From: URNF01 sp045638005
GTDB taxonomy: Bacteria; Bacillota; Clostridia; Oscillospirales; Acutalibacteraceae
DNA length: 14,060 bases
Reading direction: 5' to 3'
Assembly: GCA_045638005.1 (NCBI GenBank)
Contig: JAZUAN010000065.1
Location: 1-14,060, forward strand
Numbering within the stretch: position 1 is the first letter of the stretch; each line of letters opens with the position of its first letter. This document shows, piece by piece, positions 1-6,194 of the stretch. A program made the position numbers and the translations under genes. Below the pieces are notes generated by a model. It saw only the letters and a list, made by a program, of their open reading frames with translations, had not been told where the DNA came from and made no database searches.

Positions 1-1221
1 TCGGCGGTAACGACAAGTACACACTTTTGCTATGGCGTGTTCTCGGAAAATCCCATTTCCGTATATGCGATGTTGACCAATCAGGTGATGCAAAAAATTC
101 TATCGCTGTGCGATGCATTAGCAATAGAGATGCTTGAGAAAAAAAGCGAGTGGCGAAATGCACTAAAAGCAAATCTTTCGCTGATTCTGATAACGCTAAA
201 ACGGTATATAGATACATCATTAAAAAACATTCCCAACACTGATTCTGTTACCTGGAATCCTGTTTCAGCTACAATTGCTTTAGTCAACGAAAATTACAGT
301 GATGCCAATATGACACTTGAAAGCATTGCAGAATCTTTTTATATAAGCAAATCGCATTTGAGCAGACTCTTCAGACAATTAACAGGAACTTCTTTCTCTG
401 CCTATCTGAAAAATATAAGGCTCGCTAAAGCTTGTACGTTACTTGTAGACACCGACAACACGATCGATACTATTATGAAAATGTGTGGAATGCGCGATGC
501 AACTTCATTTTATAAGGCGTTTTACAAATACACAGGACTTACGCCAAGTCAATATAGAAAAGAAAACAACAAAGGAGAAACCACTATGAATATTCTTACA
601 GAAATTTCCGAAAACCTGCAAAAGGGCAAATCCAAAATTGTCAAAGAGTTGGTGCAATCAGCAATTGACCAAGGTGTTGACGCAGAAATCATCCTGTCTG
701 ACGGTCTTCTTTCGGGGATGAGCGTCATCGGAGAAAAATTCAAAAACAACGAGGTATATGTTCCCGAGGTATTGGTAGCCGCAAGAGCAATGAATGCAGG
801 CACCGAATTACTCAAGCCGCTTCTGGCTGCAAATGGTGTTGCTGCTAAAGGCAAGGTGTGTATCGGAACGGTGCAGGGTGACCTCCACGACATTGGCAAA
901 AACCTTGTAAAGATGATGATGGAAGGAAAGGGTCTTGAAGTAGTCGATCTCGGAACAGATGTGGCCCCCGAAGCATTTGTAAACACCGCTATTGAGCAGA
1001 ACTGTCAGATAATATGCTGCTCTGCACTGCTTACCACCACTATGAATGTAATGTCCGACGTTGTAAAAGCAGCCGAGGCTGCCGGTATCCGTGATAAGGT
1101 GAAAATAATGGTAGGCGGTGCTCCCGTCAATGAAGACTTCTGTAAAAAAATCGGCGCTGACTGTTATACGGTGGATGCTGCAAGTGCTGCAGATGCGGCC
1201 GCAGCATTTTGCAACAATTAA
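1..1221 (+). CDS. AraC-family regulator fused in frame to a corrinoid protein (5' end outside window)
   Basis: The frame is open from base 1, so the true start lies upstream; a GTG at 37 is only the first internal start-like codon. Counting from 37, residues about 75-175 form an AraC/XylS double helix-turn-helix: the first HTH is in LESIAESFYISKSHLSRLF, and the second ends in the family signature GMRDATSFYKAFYKYTGLTPSQYR. AraC proteins normally stop just after this signature. Here nine more codons (KENNKGETT) lead without a stop into a complete corrinoid-binding protein (separate entry from 586). Visible upstream sequence (residues 1-75) is helical and unrecognised, probably part of a sensor or linker. 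As read, the product would be a DNA-binding protein with a C-terminal B12 domain; an internal ribosome site also allows the corrinoid part to be made alone. The likely role of the AraC part is control of this methyltransferase operon. A lost stop codon or a sequencing indel is an alternative explanation. Confidence 0.72.
   Translation, partial: SAVTTSTHFCYGVFSENPISVYAMLTNQVMQKILSLCDALAIEMLEKKSEWRNALKANLSLILITLKRYIDTSLKNIPNTDSVTWNPVSATIALVNENYSDANMTLESIAESFYISKSHLSRLFRQLTGTSFSAYLKNIRLAKACTLLVDTDNTIDTIMKMCGMRDATSFYKAFYKYTGLTPSQYRKENNKGETTMNILTEISENLQKGKSKIVKELVQSAIDQGVDAEIILSDGLLSGMSVIGEKFKNNEVYVPEVLVAARAMNAGTELLKPLLAANGVAAKGKVCIGTVQGDLHDIGKNLVKMMMEGKGLEVVDLGTDVAPEAFVNTAIEQNCQIICCSALLTTTMNVMSDVVKAAEAAGIRDKVKIMVGGAPVNEDFCKKIGADCYTVDAASAADAAAAFCNN
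571..588 (+). promoter_or_regulatory. Internal Shine-Dalgarno and ATG inside the AraC-corrinoid frame
   Basis: AAAGGAG at 571-577 is followed by an 8-nt spacer and ATG at 586-588. The spacing is ideal, and the ATG falls exactly where stand-alone corrinoid proteins of the MtaC/MtbC type begin. The site therefore supports independent translation of the corrinoid protein even though the upstream frame is open through it. Confidence 0.7.
586..1221 (+). CDS. Corrinoid (cobalamin-binding) methyl-carrier protein, MtaC/MtbC/MttC-like
   Basis: This 211-residue protein carries the methyl group between the two methyltransferases of the operon. Residues 1-85 form the helical B12-binding cap domain found in methionine synthase and the MtaC/MtbC/MttC proteins. 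Residues 88-211 form the Rossmann-like B12 domain. The cobalt-ligand motif Asp-X-His-X-X-Gly is GDLHDIG, with D99, H101 and G104. The downstream S-X-L (SALL, about 146-149) and GG (GGAP, about 177-180) motifs that hold the nucleotide tail are also present. Length is normal for a free-standing member. The ATG at 586 is chosen from the SD at 571-577 and the family length. It is 31 bases upstream of the MT1 gene. In-frame continuity with the AraC gene is unusual; the corrinoid fold itself is certain, the substrate class is not. Confidence 0.88.
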   Translation: MNILTEISENLQKGKSKIVKELVQSAIDQGVDAEIILSDGLLSGMSVIGEKFKNNEVYVPEVLVAARAMNAGTELLKPLLAANGVAAKGKVCIGTVQGDLHDIGKNLVKMMMEGKGLEVVDLGTDVAPEAFVNTAIEQNCQIICCSALLTTTMNVMSDVVKAAEAAGIRDKVKIMVGGAPVNEDFCKKIGADCYTVDAASAADAAAAFCNN

Positions 1222-1226
1222 TTGTT
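1213..1226 (+). other. Small AT-rich palindrome at the corrinoid-gene stop codon
   Basis: AACAATTAATTGTT is a perfect 14-bp palindrome that contains the TAA stop (1219-1221) and is followed by TTAT. It is too AT-rich for a strong terminator. It could be a weak hairpin that sets the ratio of corrinoid protein to MT1, or simply chance. Confidence 0.25.
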
Positions 1227-1252
1227 TTATTGATAGAAGGAGACAGAAAATC

Positions 1253-2323
1253 ATGATAGAACTTACAGAAAGAGAAAGAATTTTGCGCACTTACAGGCGA
1301 CAAGAGATCGACCGCATCCCGATGTTAGATTTGGCGTGGTCCGGGACCAAACGACGCTGGTACAATGAGGGAATGCCTAAAAATGTCGAGTGGGAACAGC
1401 ATTTCGGTTTCGACAAGGTGATCCGGGTATGCCCTGACAATTCTCCCTTTTTCGAGCACAGAATTATTGAAACCACGGATCGGTATACCATCGCAACCTC
1501 AAGATGGGGTGTGACCAGGAAGGTATTCAACGTTCTGGATTCCACCCCGGAAAATCTGGAATTTTACTATGACAGCTCTGACAAATGGGAGGAAGCCAAA
1601 GCTGCCATGACCGCCAAGCGGGATGACCGCATCCCATGGAAGTATCTGGAAAAAAACTACCCCAAATGGAAAGCCGAGGGCCGATTTATTCAGCTGGTTG
1701 TTTGGTTTGGCTTTGATGTGGCCCACTCCCATATGATCGGCACGGAAAATGTGCTTGTGGGAATGTATGAGGAGCCGGAATGGATCACCGATGTTTTTAA
1801 CACCTACCTGACCACATCCTTGGAGCTGTGCCAGCAAATACTGGACGCCGGATATGCCTTTGACGGAATCTTCTTTTACGATGATATGGGCTATAAAGGA
1901 GCGCCCTTCTTCTCCCCGTCATTATACCGCCAGCTGTTAATGCCTTATCACAAAAAGGCAGTGGACTGGGCGCACGAACGAGGACTGGTCACCGAGCTTC
2001 ACTCCTGCGGTTTTATTGAGCCCCTGCTGCCCGACATTCTGGAAACCGGCATTGAAATGCTGAATCCCCTGGAAATCAAGGCAGGCATGGACCCGTTTAA
2101 GCTGAAGTCGCTTTACGGAGACAAGCTGGCATTTCACGGCGGCATCAATGCGCAGCTGTGGGATGATATAGAGTTGGTAAAGGCGGAAATGGAGCGGATC
2201 ATCCCCGCCATGAAGGAAGGCGGCGGCTATATATTCGCCTCTGATCATTCTATCCCCAACTCCGTGTCATTGGAAAACATGACCGAAATTTCTCGGCTGG
2301 CCCACCAATTGGGAAAATTTTGA
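1253..2323 (+). CDS. UroD-family methyltransferase, probable substrate:corrinoid methyltransferase (MT1)
   Basis: This 356-residue protein has the uroporphyrinogen decarboxylase (UroD) TIM-barrel fold used by many corrinoid methyltransferases. It opens with the family-typical LTERERILRTYRRQEIDRIP. Later landmarks are FDGIFFYDDMG (about 203-213), ELHSCG (248-253, H250 and C252), LNPLEIKAGMD (270-280), LAFHGGIN (292-299) and a C-terminal SDHSIP (330-335). MtaA/MtbA-type enzymes have a third zinc ligand, Cys, near the C-terminus; here that place reads Asp-His. This pattern, seen in UroD-type demethylating enzymes of acetogens, suggests MT1, which moves a methyl group from an unknown O-, N- or S-methyl donor to the Co(I) corrinoid. 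The ATG at 1253 is preceded by AAGGAG at 1237-1242 (10-nt spacer); an upstream in-frame extension would run into the corrinoid gene. The stop is followed 15 bases later by the MT2 start. The substrate cannot be read from the sequence. Confidence 0.85.
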   Translation: MIELTERERILRTYRRQEIDRIPMLDLAWSGTKRRWYNEGMPKNVEWEQHFGFDKVIRVCPDNSPFFEHRIIETTDRYTIATSRWGVTRKVFNVLDSTPENLEFYYDSSDKWEEAKAAMTAKRDDRIPWKYLEKNYPKWKAEGRFIQLVVWFGFDVAHSHMIGTENVLVGMYEEPEWITDVFNTYLTTSLELCQQILDAGYAFDGIFFYDDMGYKGAPFFSPSLYRQLLMPYHKKAVDWAHERGLVTELHSCGFIEPLLPDILETGIEMLNPLEIKAGMDPFKLKSLYGDKLAFHGGINAQLWDDIELVKAEMERIIPAMKEGGGYIFASDHSIPNSVSLENMTEISRLAHQLGKF

Positions 2324-2338
2324 TTGGAATGTGTTGCT

Positions 2339-3352
2339 ATGAAATATGATATGAAATCATGGATAAACGGCTTAAAGGGAACACATCCCAAAAAGCCGAT
2401 CCCTATTTTATCATTCCCTTGCGTCAGTTTGCTGGATATAACCGTCAGGGCGCTGATCTCAGACAGCGACTTGCAGGCAAAGGGCATGAAAGCGGTTGCC
2501 CACCATGCCGATGCCGCAGCCGCAGTCAGCTTTATGGATCTGTCCGTAGAAGGCGAATGTTTTGGCGCAACCGTGTCTGTGACCGACGACGAGGTGCCCA
2601 CGGTTATGGGGCGCTCCATACAAAATATGGACGAAGCACAGGCGCTCCAAGTTCCAGCGGTGGGCAGCGGTAGAACACAAATTTATATAGATGCTATCAA
2701 AAAAGCATCAGAAATTATAACCGACCGCCCTGTGTTTGCGGGTATGATCGGTCCATTCTCTCTTGCGGCAAGACTTCTGGATGTTTCTGAAATTATGATG
2801 GATTGCTATGACGACCCGGATATGGTGCATCTGGTTTTAGAAAAAGCCACCCAATTTTTGATTGAATATGCCAAAGCATATAAGGTGGCTGGTGCCAACG
2901 GAATTATGATGGCAGAGCCAGTAGCGGGGCTTCTTTCTCCCATTTTGGAAGAAGAGTTTTCTTCTCCCTATATTAAAAGAATAGTAGATGCCGTTCAGGA
3001 TGACAGCTTTATTGTTATATATCACAACTGTGGAGACAATGTTCCCAAAATGCTGGACTCCATTTTATCAACCGGTGCTGCCGCATACCATTTTGGAAAT
3101 GCCGTAGATATGGAGCAGGATATTATTGCTCGGGTTCCGTCTGACACAGTGGTAATGGGCAACATTGATCCCGCAGGTGTACTTCGAATGGGGACACCCG
3201 AAAGCGTGAAACAAGCCACACTTTCCCTTTTAAAAAAGTGTGCAAAATATCCGAATTTTGTTCTTTCTTCGGGTTGCGATATGCCGCCTATGATACCATG
3301 GGAAAACATTGACGCCTTTTTTGCGGCAGCCAAGGAGTATTATGAAAAGTAA
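2339..3352 (+). CDS. UroD-family corrinoid:acceptor methyltransferase (MT2), MtaA/MtbA-like
   Basis: This 337-residue UroD-fold protein carries the zinc thiol-activation site of MtaA/MtbA-type methyltransferases: YHNCGD (H229, C231) and LSSGCDMPP (C313), the His-X-Cys...Cys signature. It probably takes the methyl group from the corrinoid protein and passes it to a thiol or to tetrahydrofolate; which acceptor is unknown (coenzyme M is unlikely in a bacterium of this kind). Other family landmarks are GMIGPFSLAA (about 134-143), the acidic pocket stretch GIMMAEPVAG and MGNIDPAG (about 273-280). The start is uncertain. ATG 2339 (MKYDMKSW) is preferred; ATG 2351 is an alternative and TTG 2324 touches the previous stop. 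No strong SD is visible, so translation is probably coupled to the MT1 gene. The last 11 bases overlap the next gene. The 5' third looks richer in GC-ending codons than the rest. Confidence 0.85.
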   Translation: MKYDMKSWINGLKGTHPKKPIPILSFPCVSLLDITVRALISDSDLQAKGMKAVAHHADAAAAVSFMDLSVEGECFGATVSVTDDEVPTVMGRSIQNMDEAQALQVPAVGSGRTQIYIDAIKKASEIITDRPVFAGMIGPFSLAARLLDVSEIMMDCYDDPDMVHLVLEKATQFLIEYAKAYKVAGANGIMMAEPVAGLLSPILEEEFSSPYIKRIVDAVQDDSFIVIYHNCGDNVPKMLDSILSTGAAAYHFGNAVDMEQDIIARVPSDTVVMGNIDPAGVLRMGTPESVKQATLSLLKKCAKYPNFVLSSGCDMPPMIPWENIDAFFAAAKEYYEK

Positions 3353-3911
3353 GATTTTTGAAAAACTTTCAAATACCGCTCTGAAACTGGGAGCTTACAA
3401 GGTGTCCGTTATAGACGCTAAGGATATACCGCTTGATCGTGGTTTCAGAGATATGTGCGCCTCAAACGCCTGCGGTGTATATGGTAAGTGCTATATGTGT
3501 CCGCCCGATGTAGGCGAAATCGATGAACTGATGGATAAAGTCGGACAATATGACTACGCTTTAGTATATCAGACAGTGACTGAGCTTGAAGATAGCTTTG
3601 ATTTTGAGGGAATGATAAACGCAAAAAAACAAACCTTTCCCCTTGCACAAAAGCTACGTATGACATTTAATGATGTAAATATAACCCATACCCTACACCT
3701 AGGTGCAGGGGGATGCGGTGTATGTGAGACTTGTGCAAAGAAAACTAATGAGCCGTGCCGTCATCCACAACAAGCTATGGCATCCCTTGAAGCCTACGGT
3801 GTAAATGTTTCTCAGCTTGCAAAGGCAGCCGATATGGAGTATATCAACGGACAAAATACCGTAACCTATTTCGGCGCTATACTGTTTTGGCTTGATGGAG
3901 AAGAAAAATGA
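3342..3911 (+). CDS. DUF2284 cysteine-rich putative metal-binding protein
   Basis: This 189-residue protein has two cysteine clusters. The first is C39, C44, C50 and C53 in MCASNACGVYGKCYMCPP; the second is C125, C128, C131 and C139 in GCGVCETCAKKTNEPC. The eight cysteines would suit two iron-sulfur clusters or zinc sites. The pattern matches the DUF2284 family, which is repeatedly found with corrinoid methyltransferases but has no assigned biochemistry that I know of. It lies between the MT2 and activator genes, overlapping both (11 bases upstream, ATGA 4 bases downstream). ATG 3342 is chosen over the longer open frame because AGGAG lies at 3333-3337. An electron-transfer or metal-handling job for the corrinoid activator is plausible, but this is inference from position and cysteine content only. 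Confidence 0.8.
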   Translation: MKSKIFEKLSNTALKLGAYKVSVIDAKDIPLDRGFRDMCASNACGVYGKCYMCPPDVGEIDELMDKVGQYDYALVYQTVTELEDSFDFEGMINAKKQTFPLAQKLRMTFNDVNITHTLHLGAGGCGVCETCAKKTNEPCRHPQQAMASLEAYGVNVSQLAKAADMEYINGQNTVTYFGAILFWLDGEEK

Positions 3912-5410
3912 AAAATGAAATTCAAGTTCTCGTGAATGGCAAGAAGACCATTGTCGAAAAAGGATTGGCCCTTTCCGAAATAATAAAGGAAGATAAGCCC
4001 TGCGGTGGTCATGGCAAATGTGGAAAATGCAAGGTAATTGTAAAAGGTAATGTTTCCAAACCTACGGAAGCTGAATTAAAGTTACTTTCTTCCGATGAGC
4101 TTGCCACGGGTGTTCGTCTCGCGTGTCTTACGCACGTTCTTGGCCATTGTAAAATACAAACCCTTTCTGCCGTTAAGGAATCCCAAATAAAAACCAACGG
4201 CGTATTACCCGAATTTAAACTTAATCCGATTTTTTCCAAATATGGAGTCGCCATTGACATTGGTACCACCACACTTGTAGCACAGCTTTACAACACAGAG
4301 GGAACCCTGGTGGCAGAGACCTCCCGCCTCAATCCACAATCAGAGTGGGGTGCGGATGTAATATCACGGATAGAAGCAGCATTAAACGGTAAAGCTAAAC
4401 AGCTTTCTCAAGCAATTCGCAATGCGCTCAACGAGATGCTCCGCGAGTTTTCGGTTGTTATTGATACAAATAAAATAGATGCCGTTGTAATAACCGGCAA
4501 TACCGTTATGTTGTCCTTGCTCACCGAGCAATCACTTGAGCCATTCTCCCATGCTCCTTTTGATGCAAAACGATTATTTGGAGAAACGCTTACTGCAAGC
4601 GAGCTTTCGCTTTGCGGCTTGCGGCAAGATGTCAAAATCTACCTTCCTCCTTGTATATCCGCATTTGTTGGAGCAGATATCACCTGTGCAATACTTGCTA
4701 CCAATCTGTGCGAGAAAACTACTGCGATGCTTGCGGATATTGGCACTAACGGCGAAATGGCACTATGGCATAATGGAAAACTGACTGTTTGTTCTACTGC
4801 TGCAGGCCCTGCATTTGAAGGTGTGGGCATCTCAATGGGGATGCAAGGTGTAGAGGGTGCTATAGACAAGGTGATATTAAAGGACGGCAAGCTGATCGCT
4901 CACGTTATTGGAAATAAAGAACCGATTGGTATATGCGGTAGCGGTCTTGTAGATGCCGCGGCGTGTATGCTCGATTTGGGAATCATTGACGAAAGCGGAT
5001 TTTTAGAGAACGAACCCTTTGTGCTGAACGAACCGATTTCTGTTACTCAAAAGGATATCCGTATGCTTCAGCTTGCAAAAAGTGCAATATGCGCAGGGAT
5101 GCAAACTCTCCTCAATAACGAAGGGTTAACCCCCTCGGATATTTCTTCCCTTTATATAGCGGGTGGGTTCGGAAGTTATCTTAACAAGGAAAGTGCAGCG
5201 AATATCGGACTTTTACCAAAAGAACTCTCGGAGAATTCCCGCGTTGTCGGGAACGCCGCTCTCGGCGGTGCGTCTATGCTGCTGCTTAATTCCAAGATGG
5301 CAACAATCGCTGAGAGCCTATCACTAAAGGCTCATATTTTGGATTTATCAACCAGTCCTACGTTTTCGGAATATTATATGTTGGGTATGTCATTTGAAAA
5401 AGCGAGGTGA
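3908..5410 (+). CDS. RACo-like ATP-dependent reductive activator of corrinoid protein ([2Fe-2S] + ASKHA ATPase)
   Basis: The 500-residue protein begins with a plant-type ferredoxin domain: C32, C38, C41 (PCGGHGKCGKC) and C73 (RLAC) would bind one [2Fe-2S] cluster. The rest is the ASKHA-type ATPase/corrinoid-binding region. Phosphate loops are VAIDIGTTTLVAQ (115-127) and ADIGTNGEM (276-284), with further glycine motifs STAAGPAFEG (296-305), GICGSGLVDA (341-350) and YIAGGFGSYL (416-425). Proteins of this family (RACo, RamA-like activators) use ATP to push an electron onto inactive Co(II) corrinoid and restore Co(I). At 500 residues it is shorter than the roughly 630-residue RACo, with a short linker after the ferredoxin domain. 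The start ATG overlaps the DUF2284 stop (ATGA, 3908-3911), so translation is coupled. Its last codons and stop lie inside the operon terminator. Its partner is expected to be the corrinoid protein at 586-1221. Confidence 0.92.
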   Translation: MKNEIQVLVNGKKTIVEKGLALSEIIKEDKPCGGHGKCGKCKVIVKGNVSKPTEAELKLLSSDELATGVRLACLTHVLGHCKIQTLSAVKESQIKTNGVLPEFKLNPIFSKYGVAIDIGTTTLVAQLYNTEGTLVAETSRLNPQSEWGADVISRIEAALNGKAKQLSQAIRNALNEMLREFSVVIDTNKIDAVVITGNTVMLSLLTEQSLEPFSHAPFDAKRLFGETLTASELSLCGLRQDVKIYLPPCISAFVGADITCAILATNLCEKTTAMLADIGTNGEMALWHNGKLTVCSTAAGPAFEGVGISMGMQGVEGAIDKVILKDGKLIAHVIGNKEPIGICGSGLVDAAACMLDLGIIDESGFLENEPFVLNEPISVTQKDIRMLQLAKSAICAGMQTLLNNEGLTPSDISSLYIAGGFGSYLNKESAANIGLLPKELSENSRVVGNAALGGASMLLLNSKMATIAESLSLKAHILDLSTSPTFSEYYMLGMSFEKAR

Positions 5411-5428
5411 AATTTCACCTCGCTTTTT
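5397..5428. terminator. Bidirectional intrinsic terminator, perfect 32-bp palindrome
   Basis: Two 16-base arms (5397-5412 and 5413-5428) pair perfectly around the core GCGAGGTGAAA. The left arm starts with five A and the right arm ends with five T, so it can terminate transcription from both sides. It serves the methyltransferase operon (+) and the convergent membrane-protein operon (-). The stop codon of the activator gene (TGA, 5408-5410) is in the stem. Confidence 0.9.
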
Positions 5429-5470
5429 CTATGCAGTAGTATATTTTGTGTAAATTGAGCCGGACGGAGA

Positions 5471-6190
5471 TTATCTTAACTTCCGGCAATATTGGGTGCA
5501 CAGCTTATCGGTACACTCGGAACATTTCAGGGCAATGTTTGTTACTTCCCAAAACCGCTCGGGATAAAGCAGTATACATATCTCCCAAACGAGCCAAGCC
5601 AAAAATGCCATTACCACGAGAGATACCGAAAAGAAACCGCCCATGAAAATCAACGGAGAAAACATCATCAAGTGGTCCCAATTAAAAATCCGGCAGGTGG
5701 TGCAGCATTTATTCTTCATAATCAGCCTGAACGGACACCATATCAACACGCAGATCAAATCACAAACATAAAAGAATACAGAGACCATAAACAGACCTGT
5801 CCGATTGATGATGTCGCAAAAATACAAAACACCGATAGCCGCGATCAGAATGCCCCAAAGGACAAGCACCTTGTAAGCGGCTTTGGCAGTGGTCACGGCA
5901 TGCGCTTTCAACGCTTTATAATTCACCTTTTCCCGAATAGGCCGAAAGCGGTTTGCAAAGAGCTTTTGTGAACCGAGTGCAATTTTGCTTTTTATAGGTA
6001 CGATCTGCAAAACCATGTCTATAACCCACACCAACCAAATCAGATGGAAGGGGGAAAAACCATTAAAAAAGTTAGCGCCGTCCAAAATGCTGAATACCTG
6101 CGGATGGGTAAAACACAATATCAGGCAAACGATAAATATTGCGCACCGCCCGACTAAACGGACCATGTACCTTTTTCTTGTCGCAGACAC
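5471..6190 (-). CDS. Cysteine-rich polytopic membrane protein, unknown function
   Basis: This 239-residue protein has about five or six hydrophobic segments (roughly 14-34, 46-65, 107-126, 131-152, and 174-207 possibly as two). A cysteine cluster follows the fourth segment (KCCTTCRIFNWDH, C162, C163, C166), and a second closes the protein (C223, C226, C231, C235 in KCSECTDKLCTQYC). Spacing C-X2-C and C-X2-C-X4-C-X3-C suggests a metal or Fe-S site at the membrane surface, or redox thiols. I do not recognise a characterised family. The start is GTG 6190, just downstream of the symporter stop (6195), with AAAGAG about 10 bases upstream inside the symporter gene. An ATG at 6195-6193 is out of frame. 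It is the last gene of the minus-strand operon and ends 43 bases from the shared terminator. A role tied to the symporter or the acyltransferase is possible but only from position. Confidence 0.72.
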   Translation of the reverse strand: MSATRKRYMVRLVGRCAIFIVCLILCFTHPQVFSILDGANFFNGFSPFHLIWLVWVIDMVLQIVPIKSKIALGSQKLFANRFRPIREKVNYKALKAHAVTTAKAAYKVLVLWGILIAAIGVLYFCDIINRTGLFMVSVFFYVCDLICVLIWCPFRLIMKNKCCTTCRIFNWDHLMMFSPLIFMGGFFSVSLVVMAFLAWLVWEICILLYPERFWEVTNIALKCSECTDKLCTQYCRKLR

Positions 6191-6194
6191 AGCA

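Noticed and set aside
1213..1226. Palindrome between corrinoid and MT1 genes as a real terminator
   Set aside because: The stem is only A-T rich with no GC core, and the following genes plainly depend on read-through.
1118..1252. Upstream extension of the MT1 gene into the corrinoid gene
   Set aside because: The 45 extra codons have no UroD similarity, and ATG 1253 has its own SD at the right distance.
2359..2673. Plus-strand 104-codon frame inside the MT2 gene
   Set aside because: Out-of-frame shadow of a conserved UroD-family gene; Arg- and Gly-rich, no SD.
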